Source: Cyclobacteriaceae bacterium | Lineage (GTDB): Bacteria > Bacteroidota > Bacteroidia > Cytophagales > Cyclobacteriaceae | Direction: 5' to 3' | NCBI GenBank assembly: GCA_013141055.1 | Contig: JABFRS010000001.1 | Coordinates: 3,031,319-3,095,318 of the forward strand | DNA length: 64,000 nucleotides | Shown: piece after piece, positions 53,651 through 63,095 of the stretch | Layout of the letters: every line of letters begins with the position of its first letter | How positions within the stretch are numbered: the stretch's first letter is position 1 | Program-made: the position numbers and the translations under genes | Notes under the pieces: model-generated | The model's database searches: none | What the model was told of the DNA's origin: nothing | The model's input: the letters and a program-made list of their open reading frames with translations, nothing else

Positions 53651-54613
53651 TTATTTCTTAGGCTTAACATTTCGCAAATAGGCCTCACAGCACCATGCAA
53701 GCGTTTGTTCCAGGCTCTTGTACCGGATTCCCAGCAAATCGACAGATTTTTGATTTTTGTATTGAAAGGATTGAACCGCCATCAGAGCTGATTGACGGGT
53801 AACAACTGGCTCTTTATTGAGCATAAAAGCCCTGATTTCTTCTGCCAGACCGGCCCAGTGCGTCAGGCCTGCAGACACTTCAATGGAGGGTGGCTTTTTG
53901 CCAAAGCGTTTGGCTACTTCCGTGAAAAAATCCTTGAAGGGAATTGACCCGGCAGACAGAATAAACTTCTCAAGATGCTGCGGTTTTTTATAGAGCTGAA
54001 ACACTGCTTCCGCCACATCACGTGCGTCAACATAATTCAATGATCCATTCGTGTAAAATGATTTCTCATTCCACACATAGTCAAACAACGTAGCACTGCT
54101 TCTTGATATCTGATCTGCCGCCAGGATCACTGAAGGATTCACCATGCTTATGGTAAGACCTTCTTCAGCGCCGCGATAAACTTCAAGCTCTGCACGGTAC
54201 TTTGATTCAGCGTAGTCGGTAGAAAGAATATTATTCCACTTGCTGTCTTCTGTGATGGGCTCACGTGTTGATCGTCCAAGCGCCGCAACGGAACTGATCT
54301 GGATAAAATTCTTTATTCCAAGCTGAAGACATGCATCAATTGCATTTCGTGTACCCTGAACATTTGTATCAAAGACCTTTCTTTCACGACGGGGATTGAA
54401 CGAAACATATGCTGCAGAATGTATAACCGTATCCGCTCCTTCAAAAGCTTCGCGCAATGAAACCTGATCAAGAACGTCTGCCTGTTTTTTTATGACTCCT
54501 TCCGGCAACTGGTGATCGCCACGATACAGCGCAACGGTCTCAACTCCTTCTGAAAGAAGTTTTGAAAGGATATGACCTCCCAACAGTCCGGTTGCACCTG
54601 TAACTACTACCAT
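53651..54613 (-). CDS. NAD-dependent epimerase/dehydratase (extended SDR)
   Basis: 320 residues. VTGATGLLGGHILSKLL opens the Rossmann fold, then HSAAYVSFNP, SSVAALGRS, and the catalytic YAESKYRAE (Y-x3-K). Family resemblance to dihydroflavonol-reductase/3beta-HSD-like SDRs. It may modify a nucleotide sugar for the adjacent exopolysaccharide genes, but the substrate is not evident. 5 bp after the CpsB-type gene. Confidence 0.86.
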   Translation of the reverse strand: MVVVTGATGLLGGHILSKLLSEGVETVALYRGDHQLPEGVIKKQADVLDQVSLREAFEGADTVIHSAAYVSFNPRRERKVFDTNVQGTRNAIDACLQLGIKNFIQISSVAALGRSTREPITEDSKWNNILSTDYAESKYRAELEVYRGAEEGLTISMVNPSVILAADQISRSSATLFDYVWNEKSFYTNGSLNYVDARDVAEAVFQLYKKPQHLEKFILSAGSIPFKDFFTEVAKRFGKKPPSIEVSAGLTHWAGLAEEIRAFMLNKEPVVTRQSALMAVQSFQYKNQKSVDLLGIRYKSLEQTLAWCCEAYLRNVKPKK

Positions 54614-54618
54614 ATTTC

Positions 54619-55332
54619 TTAAAGTGTATAATTCAACAAAGGAAGATCCAGAGCCTTCCTGTAGAATTTAGCTTGCTGAACTTTTTTAAGGATCAGCGCA
54701 TGATCCATATTATGACAATCACTTCCCAACAGATCGATCAAACCTTTTTGAATCATCTTCTCTGCCATCTTCTGGATCTGGGGACCATAGAAACCAATCA
54801 GCGAAAGCATATTGATCTGCAACAGCACTCCACGATTTCTCATATCCTCTGCTTTTTCAAGCGACATGTATTCATAGCGTTCAGGATGTGCCAGCACGGG
54901 CTTGTATCCCTGTGATGTTGCTGAGAATATGAACTCTTTCAATTGGTATGGCTCACTCATCACATTCGTTTCGAAAAGAAAATGACGATCGCCAAATGTC
55001 AATATCCTTTTCTTGTCCATCATTATCTTAATGAAGTTCTCATCCAGATAATATTCTGCTGCACAATGAAAGGGAATTGTATAACCAGATTCCTTTAGCA
55101 CCACCTTGAAATTCTCGAATGCTGTTGTTACAGATTCGGCGGTGTTGCCGTAATAATCTGTCATGATGTGAGGAGTGGTGATGATCTTCTGATATCCCAG
55201 TTCCATCAGCGCATCAATCACGGCAAATGCTTCCCGTGGTGACTTTACTCCGTCATCGATCCCCGGAATCAAATGCGAATGCATATCGGTGATCAGGGGA
55301 CGTAAAGCGGGCTTGCTAAAAAAGGAAAACAC
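54619..55332 (-). CDS. CpsB/YwqE-type PHP tyrosine-protein phosphatase
   Basis: 237 residues. PHP metal site: DMHSHLIPGIDDG at the N-terminus, TTPHIMTDYYGN, AAEYYLDENF, LAHPERYEYM, and GSDCHNMD. Dephosphorylates BY-kinases such as the Wzc-like protein encoded next to it, one base upstream, setting the kinase/phosphatase cycle of polymer length control. Confidence 0.9.
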   Translation of the reverse strand: MFSFFSKPALRPLITDMHSHLIPGIDDGVKSPREAFAVIDALMELGYQKIITTPHIMTDYYGNTAESVTTAFENFKVVLKESGYTIPFHCAAEYYLDENFIKIMMDKKRILTFGDRHFLFETNVMSEPYQLKEFIFSATSQGYKPVLAHPERYEYMSLEKAEDMRNRGVLLQINMLSLIGFYGPQIQKMAEKMIQKGLIDLLGSDCHNMDHALILKKVQQAKFYRKALDLPLLNYTL

Positions 55333-55333
55333 G

Positions 55334-57658
55334 CTAGTTAAAGATTTGTTTCAGCCAGTGCTTCTTGCTTTTGTCTTCCTGGTAGTATCCGTAGCCGTAT
55401 GTCTTTCCGGTATTTGGTAAAGCATTCAGCACAACGGCTACATTCGAAAGCTTATTGATGGAGATCAATCGCTCCAGGTTAGAGAGGAATTCTTTCTTTG
55501 AATAATTAGCACGTACTACATAGATCGAAAGATCGGCGCGCTTCATGGCCATGATCCCATCCGTAACCAGTCCGACAGGAGGTGTATCAATTACGATATA
55601 ATCATAGATGCCTCTCAATTCTGTCAACAGATCTTCAAACTCTCCATTGAGCAATAGCTCAGAAGGATTGGGAGGATGAGGGCCTGCAGGAATAAAGTCA
55701 AGACCTTCCAGTGAGGTTTTGGTAATGCTCTCCGCCAATGTGTTCCTATGAATCAATATCGTGCTTACGCCCTTTGATGGATCTTTGATATCAGCGTGAC
55801 TGTTTTCTTTTGCCTTGCGCATGTCAAGATCCAGAAGGATTACTTTCTTTTTTGACATCGCCAGTATTCCTCCAAGGTTCATCGCAAGGAATGACTTGCC
55901 TTCACCGGATACACTCGATGAGATAACGATAACTTTCTTCTTGTCACTCGAGGTGAAGAAGTCAAGATTGGTTCGCAATGTTCGAATGGCCTCACTGACA
56001 ATAGAACGTGGATTGTCAACAATGTAGAATGGACTTGCTGCCTTGTTCTTCATTTCAGGAATCACACCCAGCACCGGAACTCCTGTCGATCTTTCAATTT
56101 CTGTCAGTCCGGTAATTTTATTATTGGAGAGATAGATGATTCCAATGAAGAAGAAATTAAGGATCAGCCCACCCACGAAACCAATCCCAAGAATTATGTA
56201 ACGATTAGGGGCAACAGGTTTTGTCGGAAGAACCGCAGAAGAAAGAATCTTGAAATCCGGTGTACTTCCTGCCTGTGCAATTTCAAATTCAGCCTTCGCC
56301 TGCATCATGCTCAGATAGAATTCTTCATACAACTTATAAAAGCGCTGATTCTTTGAAAATTGAGTGTTTTTGTCCGGCATGGTGGCAAAATCCTTTTCAA
56401 GCTTTGCCTTCTTCTGATTCAGCTCCACCATAGAACCCATCCAGTTCTTTCTCACTTCTGTAAGCTGACCGAACAGTGCACTCTTTATAGTGTTGACTTC
56501 CTTTTCCTTTTGCTGAAAGGCATAGGTATTGTCTTTATAGGAGAGGGTAAGCTTATTCTGATCCTGCGTGATCTTCTGGAATTCTTCAATCCTCTCGTTA
56601 ATGAACGTTGGCAGATATGGCTTCGGCATAATGAATGCCGTCGTTTTTCCGGAAGACAGATCATCCATCAGGGTGCTGATGTCTGTGATCTTTCTGTTAA
56701 GCTCGAATCTTTGTGAGTCAAGCTGGTTGATAACAAAGATTGTCTTGCGAAGATCTGAATCCAGGTTGCTGCTTTTATTCTTCAGCGTGAAGTTCTCGAA
56801 ATAGTTTTCGAAGTTTTCCATCTTCGTTTCAACCTGGCCAAGTTCATTGTTCAACCACTCGATCTTTTGCTTGTTGGAGCTGTTCTTTTGTTCATTACTG
56901 TAATGCAGATACACTGAATCAATCTTGTTGACGATTGTGTAAACCTTTCTTACGCTGAAATCTCTCAAAGAGATCCGGATCGTGTTAGCGTCAAAGTTTA
57001 ATGGCTCGATCTTCAGGTTGTCGGTCAGGAACTCGACAAGCTTCTCGCGACTGTTGATGATAAAGAAGAAGTGATTCTTAAAGTCCGGTTGAGCGTTCGG
57101 TGCCAGCTGAATTAAGAAGCTTGCTCCTTCGAGTACAAGGGGTTCACCCAATGTTGCTTCTCTCTCTTCACCTTCTTCACCGATCTTTATCTGATACTTA
57201 TTGCCTTCAATAAAATCGAAATAGATTGGCTTATCCAGGATCCTCTTGTCAGTCAATGTATAGTTGACACGAAAGGGAGATGCACGATACATTTCGAATT
57301 CCAGAACATTTCCGGCGCTGTAATAGCTCACCCAGAGATCCAGTGAATCCAGCACGCGACTGAAGAACAGCTTTGATTTCATCTGCTCGATCTCACCCGC
57401 AATGATATTCCTGTTTTGATCTTCAACGATCTGAGCGATCCCTAAAGCTGTAGCATCCTGTTTTATTTCAAGACGTAATTCAGAGCTTGATTCATAAACA
57501 TCCTTGGTCCAGCGGATGGTGAGATAAGCACCAAGATTGGTAACAATGAAGATGATAATGATCGCCCACAGATTTTTACGCGCAACCATCTTGAGCTTCT
57601 CGAGGTCAATCCCTTCAAGAGCATCATTACGTTGAGGACGGAGGCGATTATTATTCAC
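55334..57658 (-). CDS. Polysaccharide co-polymerase tyrosine autokinase (Wzc-like)
   Basis: 774 residues. Wzz domain between two membrane helices (near 35 and 495), long coiled-coil in between, then a BY-kinase: Walker A SSSVSGEGKSFLAMNLG, A' LLDLDMRKAK, Walker B VIDTPPVGL. The C-terminus has a tyrosine cluster (TYGYGYYQ) for autophosphorylation. Controls export and chain length of a capsular or exopolysaccharide. Flanked by its phosphatase and its outer-membrane partner. Confidence 0.93.
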   Translation of the reverse strand: MNNNRLRPQRNDALEGIDLEKLKMVARKNLWAIIIIFIVTNLGAYLTIRWTKDVYESSSELRLEIKQDATALGIAQIVEDQNRNIIAGEIEQMKSKLFFSRVLDSLDLWVSYYSAGNVLEFEMYRASPFRVNYTLTDKRILDKPIYFDFIEGNKYQIKIGEEGEEREATLGEPLVLEGASFLIQLAPNAQPDFKNHFFFIINSREKLVEFLTDNLKIEPLNFDANTIRISLRDFSVRKVYTIVNKIDSVYLHYSNEQKNSSNKQKIEWLNNELGQVETKMENFENYFENFTLKNKSSNLDSDLRKTIFVINQLDSQRFELNRKITDISTLMDDLSSGKTTAFIMPKPYLPTFINERIEEFQKITQDQNKLTLSYKDNTYAFQQKEKEVNTIKSALFGQLTEVRKNWMGSMVELNQKKAKLEKDFATMPDKNTQFSKNQRFYKLYEEFYLSMMQAKAEFEIAQAGSTPDFKILSSAVLPTKPVAPNRYIILGIGFVGGLILNFFFIGIIYLSNNKITGLTEIERSTGVPVLGVIPEMKNKAASPFYIVDNPRSIVSEAIRTLRTNLDFFTSSDKKKVIVISSSVSGEGKSFLAMNLGGILAMSKKKVILLDLDMRKAKENSHADIKDPSKGVSTILIHRNTLAESITKTSLEGLDFIPAGPHPPNPSELLLNGEFEDLLTELRGIYDYIVIDTPPVGLVTDGIMAMKRADLSIYVVRANYSKKEFLSNLERLISINKLSNVAVVLNALPNTGKTYGYGYYQEDKSKKHWLKQIFN

Positions 57659-57659
57659 G

Positions 57660-58430
57660 TTAGTTCAGGCTTCGGATAACGATGATCAGTGAAAGTGCAC
57701 TTACAAACAGACTGATGAGACCTGTATAATCTCTCAAGCCTTCAGCGAAGGGTCTTCTTACCGGTTCAATGTAAATGATGTCTCCCGGCTCGATGATCAT
57801 ATTGCCGGATTGAAATCCCTCGATGGTGGTAAGATCTACTATGAAGACTTTTTCTCCACGAACAATTCTGATGCTGCCCGCCTTTGAATCATTGGGCAGA
57901 CCTTTCGCCAATGCAATCACTTCTGCCAGTGTTATGTTTTGATTTACCAGCGGTATTACCTGGCCGCCTACCGCGCCAAGAACAATCACTCTTTTGTTTT
58001 GAAAGGTTACTACTACGTAGCAATCATGAAAGAACTTGTCGTACTCCTGCTGCAGAATCAATTCCGCCTGGCGAAGAGTAAGTCCTTCCATTTTAAGATC
58101 TCCTATCACCGGAAATTTCACAACACCATCAAGCTCCACAAGATAATTTACCTGGGGACGTAGTTGATTGGTTGTATTGGCAGTGGGTCTTGTAAGTTCT
58201 GGATTGGGATCAATAACGCGCTCACCTTTGTTGGTGTAGACATCCACCTTCAGCATGTCATTTTTCTGAATGACATAATTGCGTTCTGCCTGCAGTATTT
58301 CCTTGGTGATCGGAGGTGATTTGAAGTCATCCGGAGCATGCAGCAGTACATTCTGCTTATAGGTCCCGCAGCCCCAAACGAAGAGGCACAGGAATGCGAT
58401 ATACCTGAATTGAAGAGTAGAAAATTTCAC
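57660..58430 (-). CDS. Outer-membrane polysaccharide export lipoprotein (Wza-like)
   Basis: 256 residues from GTG 58430, where a lipoprotein signal begins (VKFSTLQFRYIAFLCLFVWG-C). Longer starts would overlap the upstream glycosyltransferase. A poly_export domain (YVIQKNDMLKVDVYTNKG) and one SLBB domain (VIVLGAVGGQVIPLV.., TLAEVIALAKGLPND) follow, then a C-terminal helix (LISLFVSALSLIIVIRS). Works with Wzc one base downstream. Confidence 0.9.
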   Translation of the reverse strand: MKFSTLQFRYIAFLCLFVWGCGTYKQNVLLHAPDDFKSPPITKEILQAERNYVIQKNDMLKVDVYTNKGERVIDPNPELTRPTANTTNQLRPQVNYLVELDGVVKFPVIGDLKMEGLTLRQAELILQQEYDKFFHDCYVVVTFQNKRVIVLGAVGGQVIPLVNQNITLAEVIALAKGLPNDSKAGSIRIVRGEKVFIVDLTTIEGFQSGNMIIEPGDIIYIEPVRRPFAEGLRDYTGLISLFVSALSLIIVIRSLN

Positions 58431-58479
58431 GCGTAATGAGTAATCCAGGGTAAAACTACCGATTTCCGGTAAACAAAAC

Positions 58480-59592
58480 TTATGAGGCTTTCTGGAGGGC
58501 GGATAATGTTTCGAGGTATTTATCGATGACCAGCGACTCGTCAAACTCCTGCTCCATTTTCTTTCTTCCGTTTTCGCCGAATTGGCGAAGGGAATTGTCA
58601 TCCATACCTGCCATGCGATCCATTTTACTGGCAAGATCATCGGAATCTTTCATCCGGCAGAGGAAGCCATTATAATTATCGGTGACTACCTGATGGCATC
58701 CCGGTACATCCGTCGCGATGATAGGCTTTGCACAGCTCGCAGCCTCCAGCAAAGTATGCGGTGTTCCCTCACGATAGGATGGAAGCACTACACAGTCGGC
58801 AGCATTTATGAAGGGACGGACATCATGTGTGGTGCCCAGATATTCAATCGTATTATCCTTGATCCAGGAGTCAATCAACTGCAATGGAATTCCTCTTTGA
58901 TGCTTTGGATCCTTGGCTCCCAATATCTGAAAGTGAGCATCCATGCCCTGAGCGCGGAGCTTTCTTACTGCTTCAACATATTCGAGAATTCCCTTATCAG
59001 TGATCAGACGTGAGATCAGCAGGAATGTAAACTTGCTGTTTCTTTTGAATTCGGAAGGGACAAAATGCTTGAGATCAATTCCTGAACCGGGGAGAAGATC
59101 GGTCGACTTTTCAGCGATCAGCTTCCTTGAAACGAACAGGTCCCGGTCATCGGGATTCTGGAAAAAAACCTTCTTTGGATAGCGGAAAGTCCATTTATAA
59201 AGGAAAAGCGCTATGGCAGAAAGCATGTTCTTCTTAAGAAAAACAGTTCCCAGCCCGCACACATTATTAACAGTCGGAATTCCCAGGAATGCCGCTGCCA
59301 GTGAACCATAAACATTAGGCTTTATGGTATAGTGCAATATCATGTCCGGTTTGATGGTTCTGTAAATAGACCACAACTCTATAATAAGAGCGGTGTCTTT
59401 GATCGGGTTTACACCGCGACTGTCCATCCGCACGGCATGGTGCTTGCAACCAGCTTCTGTAAGAAAGTGTGTGTAGCTGTCTATTGGAGCAATTGTATGA
59501 ACCTCATATCCCTTCGCGAGCATGGCTCTGACGAAGTTCATCCGGAAGTTATAGATGTTCCAGGAAGTATTGAGGACGATTGCAACCTTCAT
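58480..59592 (-). CDS. Glycosyltransferase family 4
   Basis: 370 residues. GT-B fold: VLNTSWNIYNFRMNFVRAMLAKGY at the N-terminus, LLPGSGIDLKHF, FLLISRLITDKGILEYVEAV, and the E-x7-E motif PSYREGTPHTLLEAASCAKPIIATDVPG. Often annotated as capM/pglA-like and acts on N-acetyl-sugars linked to undecaprenyl diphosphate. First gene of the exopolysaccharide run, divergent from hflX. Confidence 0.9.
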   Translation of the reverse strand: MKVAIVLNTSWNIYNFRMNFVRAMLAKGYEVHTIAPIDSYTHFLTEAGCKHHAVRMDSRGVNPIKDTALIIELWSIYRTIKPDMILHYTIKPNVYGSLAAAFLGIPTVNNVCGLGTVFLKKNMLSAIALFLYKWTFRYPKKVFFQNPDDRDLFVSRKLIAEKSTDLLPGSGIDLKHFVPSEFKRNSKFTFLLISRLITDKGILEYVEAVRKLRAQGMDAHFQILGAKDPKHQRGIPLQLIDSWIKDNTIEYLGTTHDVRPFINAADCVVLPSYREGTPHTLLEAASCAKPIIATDVPGCHQVVTDNYNGFLCRMKDSDDLASKMDRMAGMDDNSLRQFGENGRKKMEQEFDESLVIDKYLETLSALQKAS

Positions 59593-59716
59593 TAGCCAAA
59601 TAGACCGTTATAACGTCGAAAATGGACGTTTTTCAGTTTTAAATTCTTCAAAACTAAATAAAAGTAACCGACCTAAAAACTACACCTGATAAACCCCGTA
59701 TTTTTGAATTTGAATT

Positions 59717-60907
59717 ATGGAGAGCCAGACACCTAATAAATTAACCTGCGTCCTTGTTGCCGTTGCGTCGAACCGTGAATTACAGGATCTCATTGATGAG
59801 CACCTGGACGAACTTGCATTTTTAGCCGAAACAGCGGGTATTTCAACCTTGAAGAGATATATCCAGCATCTTCCCAGCCCGGACTCAAGAACTTTCGTCG
59901 GGAAGGGAAAGCTGGAGGAGATACTGTCTTTCGTTGCCAACAATAAGGTGAAGAATGTCATCTTCGACGATGACCTTTCACCCAGTCAGCTGCGAAATCT
60001 TGAAAAAGAGTTTAATAGTGAAGTGACAGAAGTGGAAGACAGGGTGCGTATTTATGATCGCAGCTTGCTCATCCTCGACATCTTTGTCATGAGAGCACAG
60101 ACAGCGCAGGCCCGTGTGCAGGTAGAGCTGGCAATGAATCAATATCTGTTGCCGCGATTGACCAGAATGTGGACTCACCTTGAACGTCAGCGTGGAGGTA
60201 CCGGCACCAGAGGTGGATCCGGTGAACGTGAAATTGAAACGGATAGAAGAAATATCCGCTACCGTATTTCTCTGTTGAAAGAAGAGTTGCTGAAGATTGA
60301 AAAGCAGAAAGTTACGCAGCGCAAATCCAGAACGAATATTGTCCGTGTCGCATTGGTAGGATATACCAACGTCGGCAAGTCTACTTTGATGAATGTATTA
60401 TCGAAGTCGGATGTGAAGGCGGAGAATAAATTATTTGCGACGGTGGATGCAACGGTAAGGAAGGTAGTGATCGGCGATATTCCTTTTTTACTTTCCGATA
60501 CGGTTGGATTTATCCGCAAGCTGCCTCACCATTTGATTGAGTCGTTTAAGTCTACGCTTGATGAAGTGCGGGAAGCGGACCTGCTGTTGCATGTTGTGGA
60601 TATGGCACATCCTTTTCACGATAATCAGATTGAAGTAGTTACCAAGACGCTGGGAGAGATCGGTGCCGGGAATATTCCTGTGGTGCTGGTGCTGAATAAA
60701 ATTGATCTGTTGAAAGATGATGATGCCAATCTTGATTTTGAATTGGTGAGGAAGCGATATAAAGAACAGGGCATTGGTCCGGTGGTATTTGTTTCTGCAA
60801 GCTCAAAGCAGAACCTGGATGAGTTGAGAAAAGTAATGTATGAGGAGATACGTAAAAAGCACATGACGTATTATCCGAATTATGTTGCCATGCCGGTGTA
60901 TGAATAA
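59717..60907 (+). CDS. hflX: GTPase HflX
   Basis: 396 residues. N-terminal HflX domain (RTFVGKGKLEEI), coiled-coil with RGGTGTRGGSGEREIETDRR, then G1 GYTNVGKSTLMN, G3 DTVGFIRKLPHHLIESFKSTLDE and G4 NKIDLL. Splits stalled or hibernating ribosomes. A perfect TATTTTTG box is at 59699-59706, 10 nt before the ATG, giving a very short leader. Confidence 0.95.
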   Translation: MESQTPNKLTCVLVAVASNRELQDLIDEHLDELAFLAETAGISTLKRYIQHLPSPDSRTFVGKGKLEEILSFVANNKVKNVIFDDDLSPSQLRNLEKEFNSEVTEVEDRVRIYDRSLLILDIFVMRAQTAQARVQVELAMNQYLLPRLTRMWTHLERQRGGTGTRGGSGEREIETDRRNIRYRISLLKEELLKIEKQKVTQRKSRTNIVRVALVGYTNVGKSTLMNVLSKSDVKAENKLFATVDATVRKVVIGDIPFLLSDTVGFIRKLPHHLIESFKSTLDEVREADLLLHVVDMAHPFHDNQIEVVTKTLGEIGAGNIPVVLVLNKIDLLKDDDANLDFELVRKRYKEQGIGPVVFVSASSKQNLDELRKVMYEEIRKKHMTYYPNYVAMPVYE

Positions 60908-60970
60908 TTGATTGCAGTTGCAATAATTACATTCGTTTGCGGTGAGAGTTGCATCGTGAATCATAGATCA

Positions 60971-60996
60971 TGAGAATCTGAATCATCAGATTCTCA
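60971..60996. repeat. Stem-loop between hflX and the next gene
   Basis: TGAGAATCTGA-ATCA-TCAGATTCTCA, an 11-bp perfect stem with a 4-base loop. Followed by TCTATCTTTA rather than a clean T-run, so a weak terminator or an mRNA 3'-end stabiliser for hflX. Confidence 0.55.
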
Positions 60997-61029
60997 TCTA
61001 TCTTTAGGCACCTAACCTGATTAATCAAC

Positions 61030-61542
61030 ATGATACAACCTCAACCTCCCGTCATCTTCGGGCTCACGGGCCTTGGAGCTTTTCACACTGTCATAAGTCT
61101 TATTGCACTTTTCGTGGGTGCCATTGCATTGATCCGCGATAAAGAAATTACCTGGAGTAATGCTTTAGGGAAGGTGTATGTGATCTCAACCATAATTGTT
61201 TGCATTACCGGATTTGGAATTTTTCAACATGGTGGATTTGGCAAGCCTCATATACTGGGCATCGTTACGCTGATCGTGTTTGTATTTATTTACCTCGCAG
61301 CGAAGGGCAAACTTGGAAAGAACTCACCGTACATCGAAACGGTCCTTTATTCACTCACTTTCTTTTTTCATTGGATTCCGACGGTAACAGAGGGTTTTAC
61401 CCGTCTGCCATTGGACGCACCACTTGCTTCAGGTCCGGAAGATCCTACTATCCAGAAAATTGTGGGAGTCATTTTTATTCTCTTTGTGACAGGCGCCATT
61501 ATGCAGGTGAGGAAGATGAAGAGAAAGCTTTCTCCGGTTTGA
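61030..61542 (+). CDS. Membrane protein of unknown function (170 residues)
   Basis: Four or five hydrophobic helices: GAFHTVISLIALFVGAIALIRD, KVYVISTIIVCITGFGIF, HILGIVTLIVFVFIYLAA, and KIVGVIFILFVTGAIMQV. Pairs of histidines (FHTV, FQHGGFGKPH, FFHWIP) lie at helix ends, which hints at heme or metal binding as in DUF2306-like proteins. Function unknown. Followed 33 bp later by the DUF1080 gene. Confidence 0.7.
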   Translation: MIQPQPPVIFGLTGLGAFHTVISLIALFVGAIALIRDKEITWSNALGKVYVISTIIVCITGFGIFQHGGFGKPHILGIVTLIVFVFIYLAAKGKLGKNSPYIETVLYSLTFFFHWIPTVTEGFTRLPLDAPLASGPEDPTIQKIVGVIFILFVTGAIMQVRKMKRKLSPV

Positions 61543-61575
61543 TTTTGTATTTTCGTAGTCTATAAAAACACATCT

Positions 61576-62190
61576 ATGAAAAGGATCAGTATTGCATTCA
61601 TCTCGTTCGTTGCCATCGTTGTTTTTTCAGCATGGAGTCAAAAGAATGAATGGGTATCATTGTTTGACGGAAAATCATTTGACGGATGGAAGCTGTCGGA
61701 GCATCCTGAAACGTTCAAAATAGAAAACGGATTGATTGCAGTTCACGGCGAACGTGCTCACATGTTTTATGATGGCGCTTTCATGAATCACGACTTCAGA
61801 AATTTTGAATTCAAGGCTACCATTAAAACTACCCCGGGATCCAATTCAGGAATCTTTATTCTCTCAGAATTTCAGCCGGAAGGATGGCCATCGAAAGGCT
61901 TTGAGATTCAGGTGAATAACTCACATACCGACTGGCGCAAGACGGGCAGTGTTTACGCGGTGCAGGATGTGAAAGAAGTTTTTGTGAAAGACGATGAGTG
62001 GTTCACCATGCACATCAAGGTGGTTGGCAAGACTATTACCGTCTCTGTGAATGATAAGGTAATTAATACATATACTGAAGGAGATACAGATAAGTCGAAG
62101 TTCCGCCGCGGTACGATTGCGTTGCAGGGACATGATCCCAAGAGTATTGTTTATTACAAAGATGTAATGATTAAGGCGTTGCCGGATTAG
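61576..62190 (+). CDS. DUF1080 protein (3-keto-disaccharide hydrolase/LamG-like)
   Basis: 204 residues. Signal peptide (MKRISIAFISFVAIVVFSAWS), then WVSLFDGKSFDGWKLSEHPETFKIENGLI, NFEFKATIKTTPGSNSGIFILSE, GFEIQVNNSH and GTIALQGHDP, the DUF1080 signature. A concanavalin-like jelly roll. Members include 3-keto-glucoside hydrolases. Secreted. Confidence 0.88.
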   Translation: MKRISIAFISFVAIVVFSAWSQKNEWVSLFDGKSFDGWKLSEHPETFKIENGLIAVHGERAHMFYDGAFMNHDFRNFEFKATIKTTPGSNSGIFILSEFQPEGWPSKGFEIQVNNSHTDWRKTGSVYAVQDVKEVFVKDDEWFTMHIKVVGKTITVSVNDKVINTYTEGDTDKSKFRRGTIALQGHDPKSIVYYKDVMIKALPD

Positions 62191-62198
62191 TAAATTTA

Positions 62199-62945
62199 TT
62201 ACTCATCCTCCACGAACGCGGTTTCCATAACCTCTAATACTGCGAAGGCACAGCCGGCGGGATTCTTGCAGATACCGTCTTTCAGTGGTTTGCACTTCAC
62301 AGCGATGAGGATGTTGGTAGTGTTTAATGGAATGTCAAACTCCGCGGAGTCTTTGTGAGTATCGTAACGATATTGTTGTTGTACACCACGCTTCTTCGGA
62401 ACCTCTTTTCTTGATACCGGAAAAATGCTGGTATGCGTGTGAGTGACAGTAGTCATTTCCTTATCGAGGCATACGATCACCAGCGTTTGTTCATAATGGG
62501 AAGCTTTGAATTTGTTTGCCGTGTCGGCAGACGCAGAGCTTGTTTCAACCGTCAGTTTGGAATTCTTTAAAGACGGTGTGAGTGAGGCATGATAATAACG
62601 TGAGAAGTTCTGGTTAGCCCTGAACTGGAAATCTTTTAAGAACCGCAGATCGAGTTCGGGGTCTGCGTTTAAATCTCTTTTTAATATTCCCACCAGACGG
62701 CTCCACATGGTTCCATCTTTTATCTCCTCTTTGTAAGGTTTGAATGCGTCGTTGATGACCTTCGCAATTCCGGTTGCCCTCGCATTTAGGACTGAGAACT
62801 TCCTGGCGAAAGGACTTGTAGTTTGTGGAGTGTGGGTGAATCGGGGAGCCCGCTCATGCTTGCCGTATGCCTTACTGTTTACAATTACAGGATCACCGGG
62901 TTGGCGGAGGTGCTTTATTTTATCTTCCTTTTTTGTGGCCATCAC
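62199..62945 (-). CDS. Unknown protein (248 residues) with C-terminal cysteines
   Basis: I do not recognise this protein. It begins with a basic segment (MMATKKEDKIKHLRQPGD), has a helical middle (FKPYKEEIKDGTMWSRLVGILKRDL), a beta-rich C-terminal half, and three cysteines close together (CKPLKDGICKNPAGC). No signal peptide or membrane helix. The repeated VTHTHTS is unusual. It is convergent with the DUF1080 gene, 8 bp apart, and isolated otherwise. Confidence 0.6.
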   Translation of the reverse strand: MMATKKEDKIKHLRQPGDPVIVNSKAYGKHERAPRFTHTPQTTSPFARKFSVLNARATGIAKVINDAFKPYKEEIKDGTMWSRLVGILKRDLNADPELDLRFLKDFQFRANQNFSRYYHASLTPSLKNSKLTVETSSASADTANKFKASHYEQTLVIVCLDKEMTTVTHTHTSIFPVSRKEVPKKRGVQQQYRYDTHKDSAEFDIPLNTTNILIAVKCKPLKDGICKNPAGCAFAVLEVMETAFVEDE

Positions 62946-63040
62946 GCAGATTTTTTACGTAATTGAAGAAGTATCTCAAAATACTGGAAAAGCCTGAATC
63001 TGTCAAGTATTCGGCACCTTTCCCGTTCGAAAATCTCTAC

Positions 63041-63095
63041 CCTTATGGAGACATTATGGAGACCTTATCGAGACCTTATGGAGACCTTAACGAGA
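63041..63095. repeat. 11-bp tandem repeat, five copies
   Basis: Units CCTTATGGAGA, CATTATGGAGA, CCTTATCGAGA, CCTTATGGAGA, CCTTAACGAGA, head to tail without gaps. The period equals about one helical turn. It lies in the 319-bp gap between the gene ending at 62945 and the one starting near 63265; the rest of that gap shows only three CGGATG copies and no ORF, RNA or terminator. Confidence 0.85.

Noticed and set aside
58431-58640. 70-residue extension of the Wza-like protein
   Set aside because: It overlaps the glycosyltransferase gene and would bury the lipoprotein signal.
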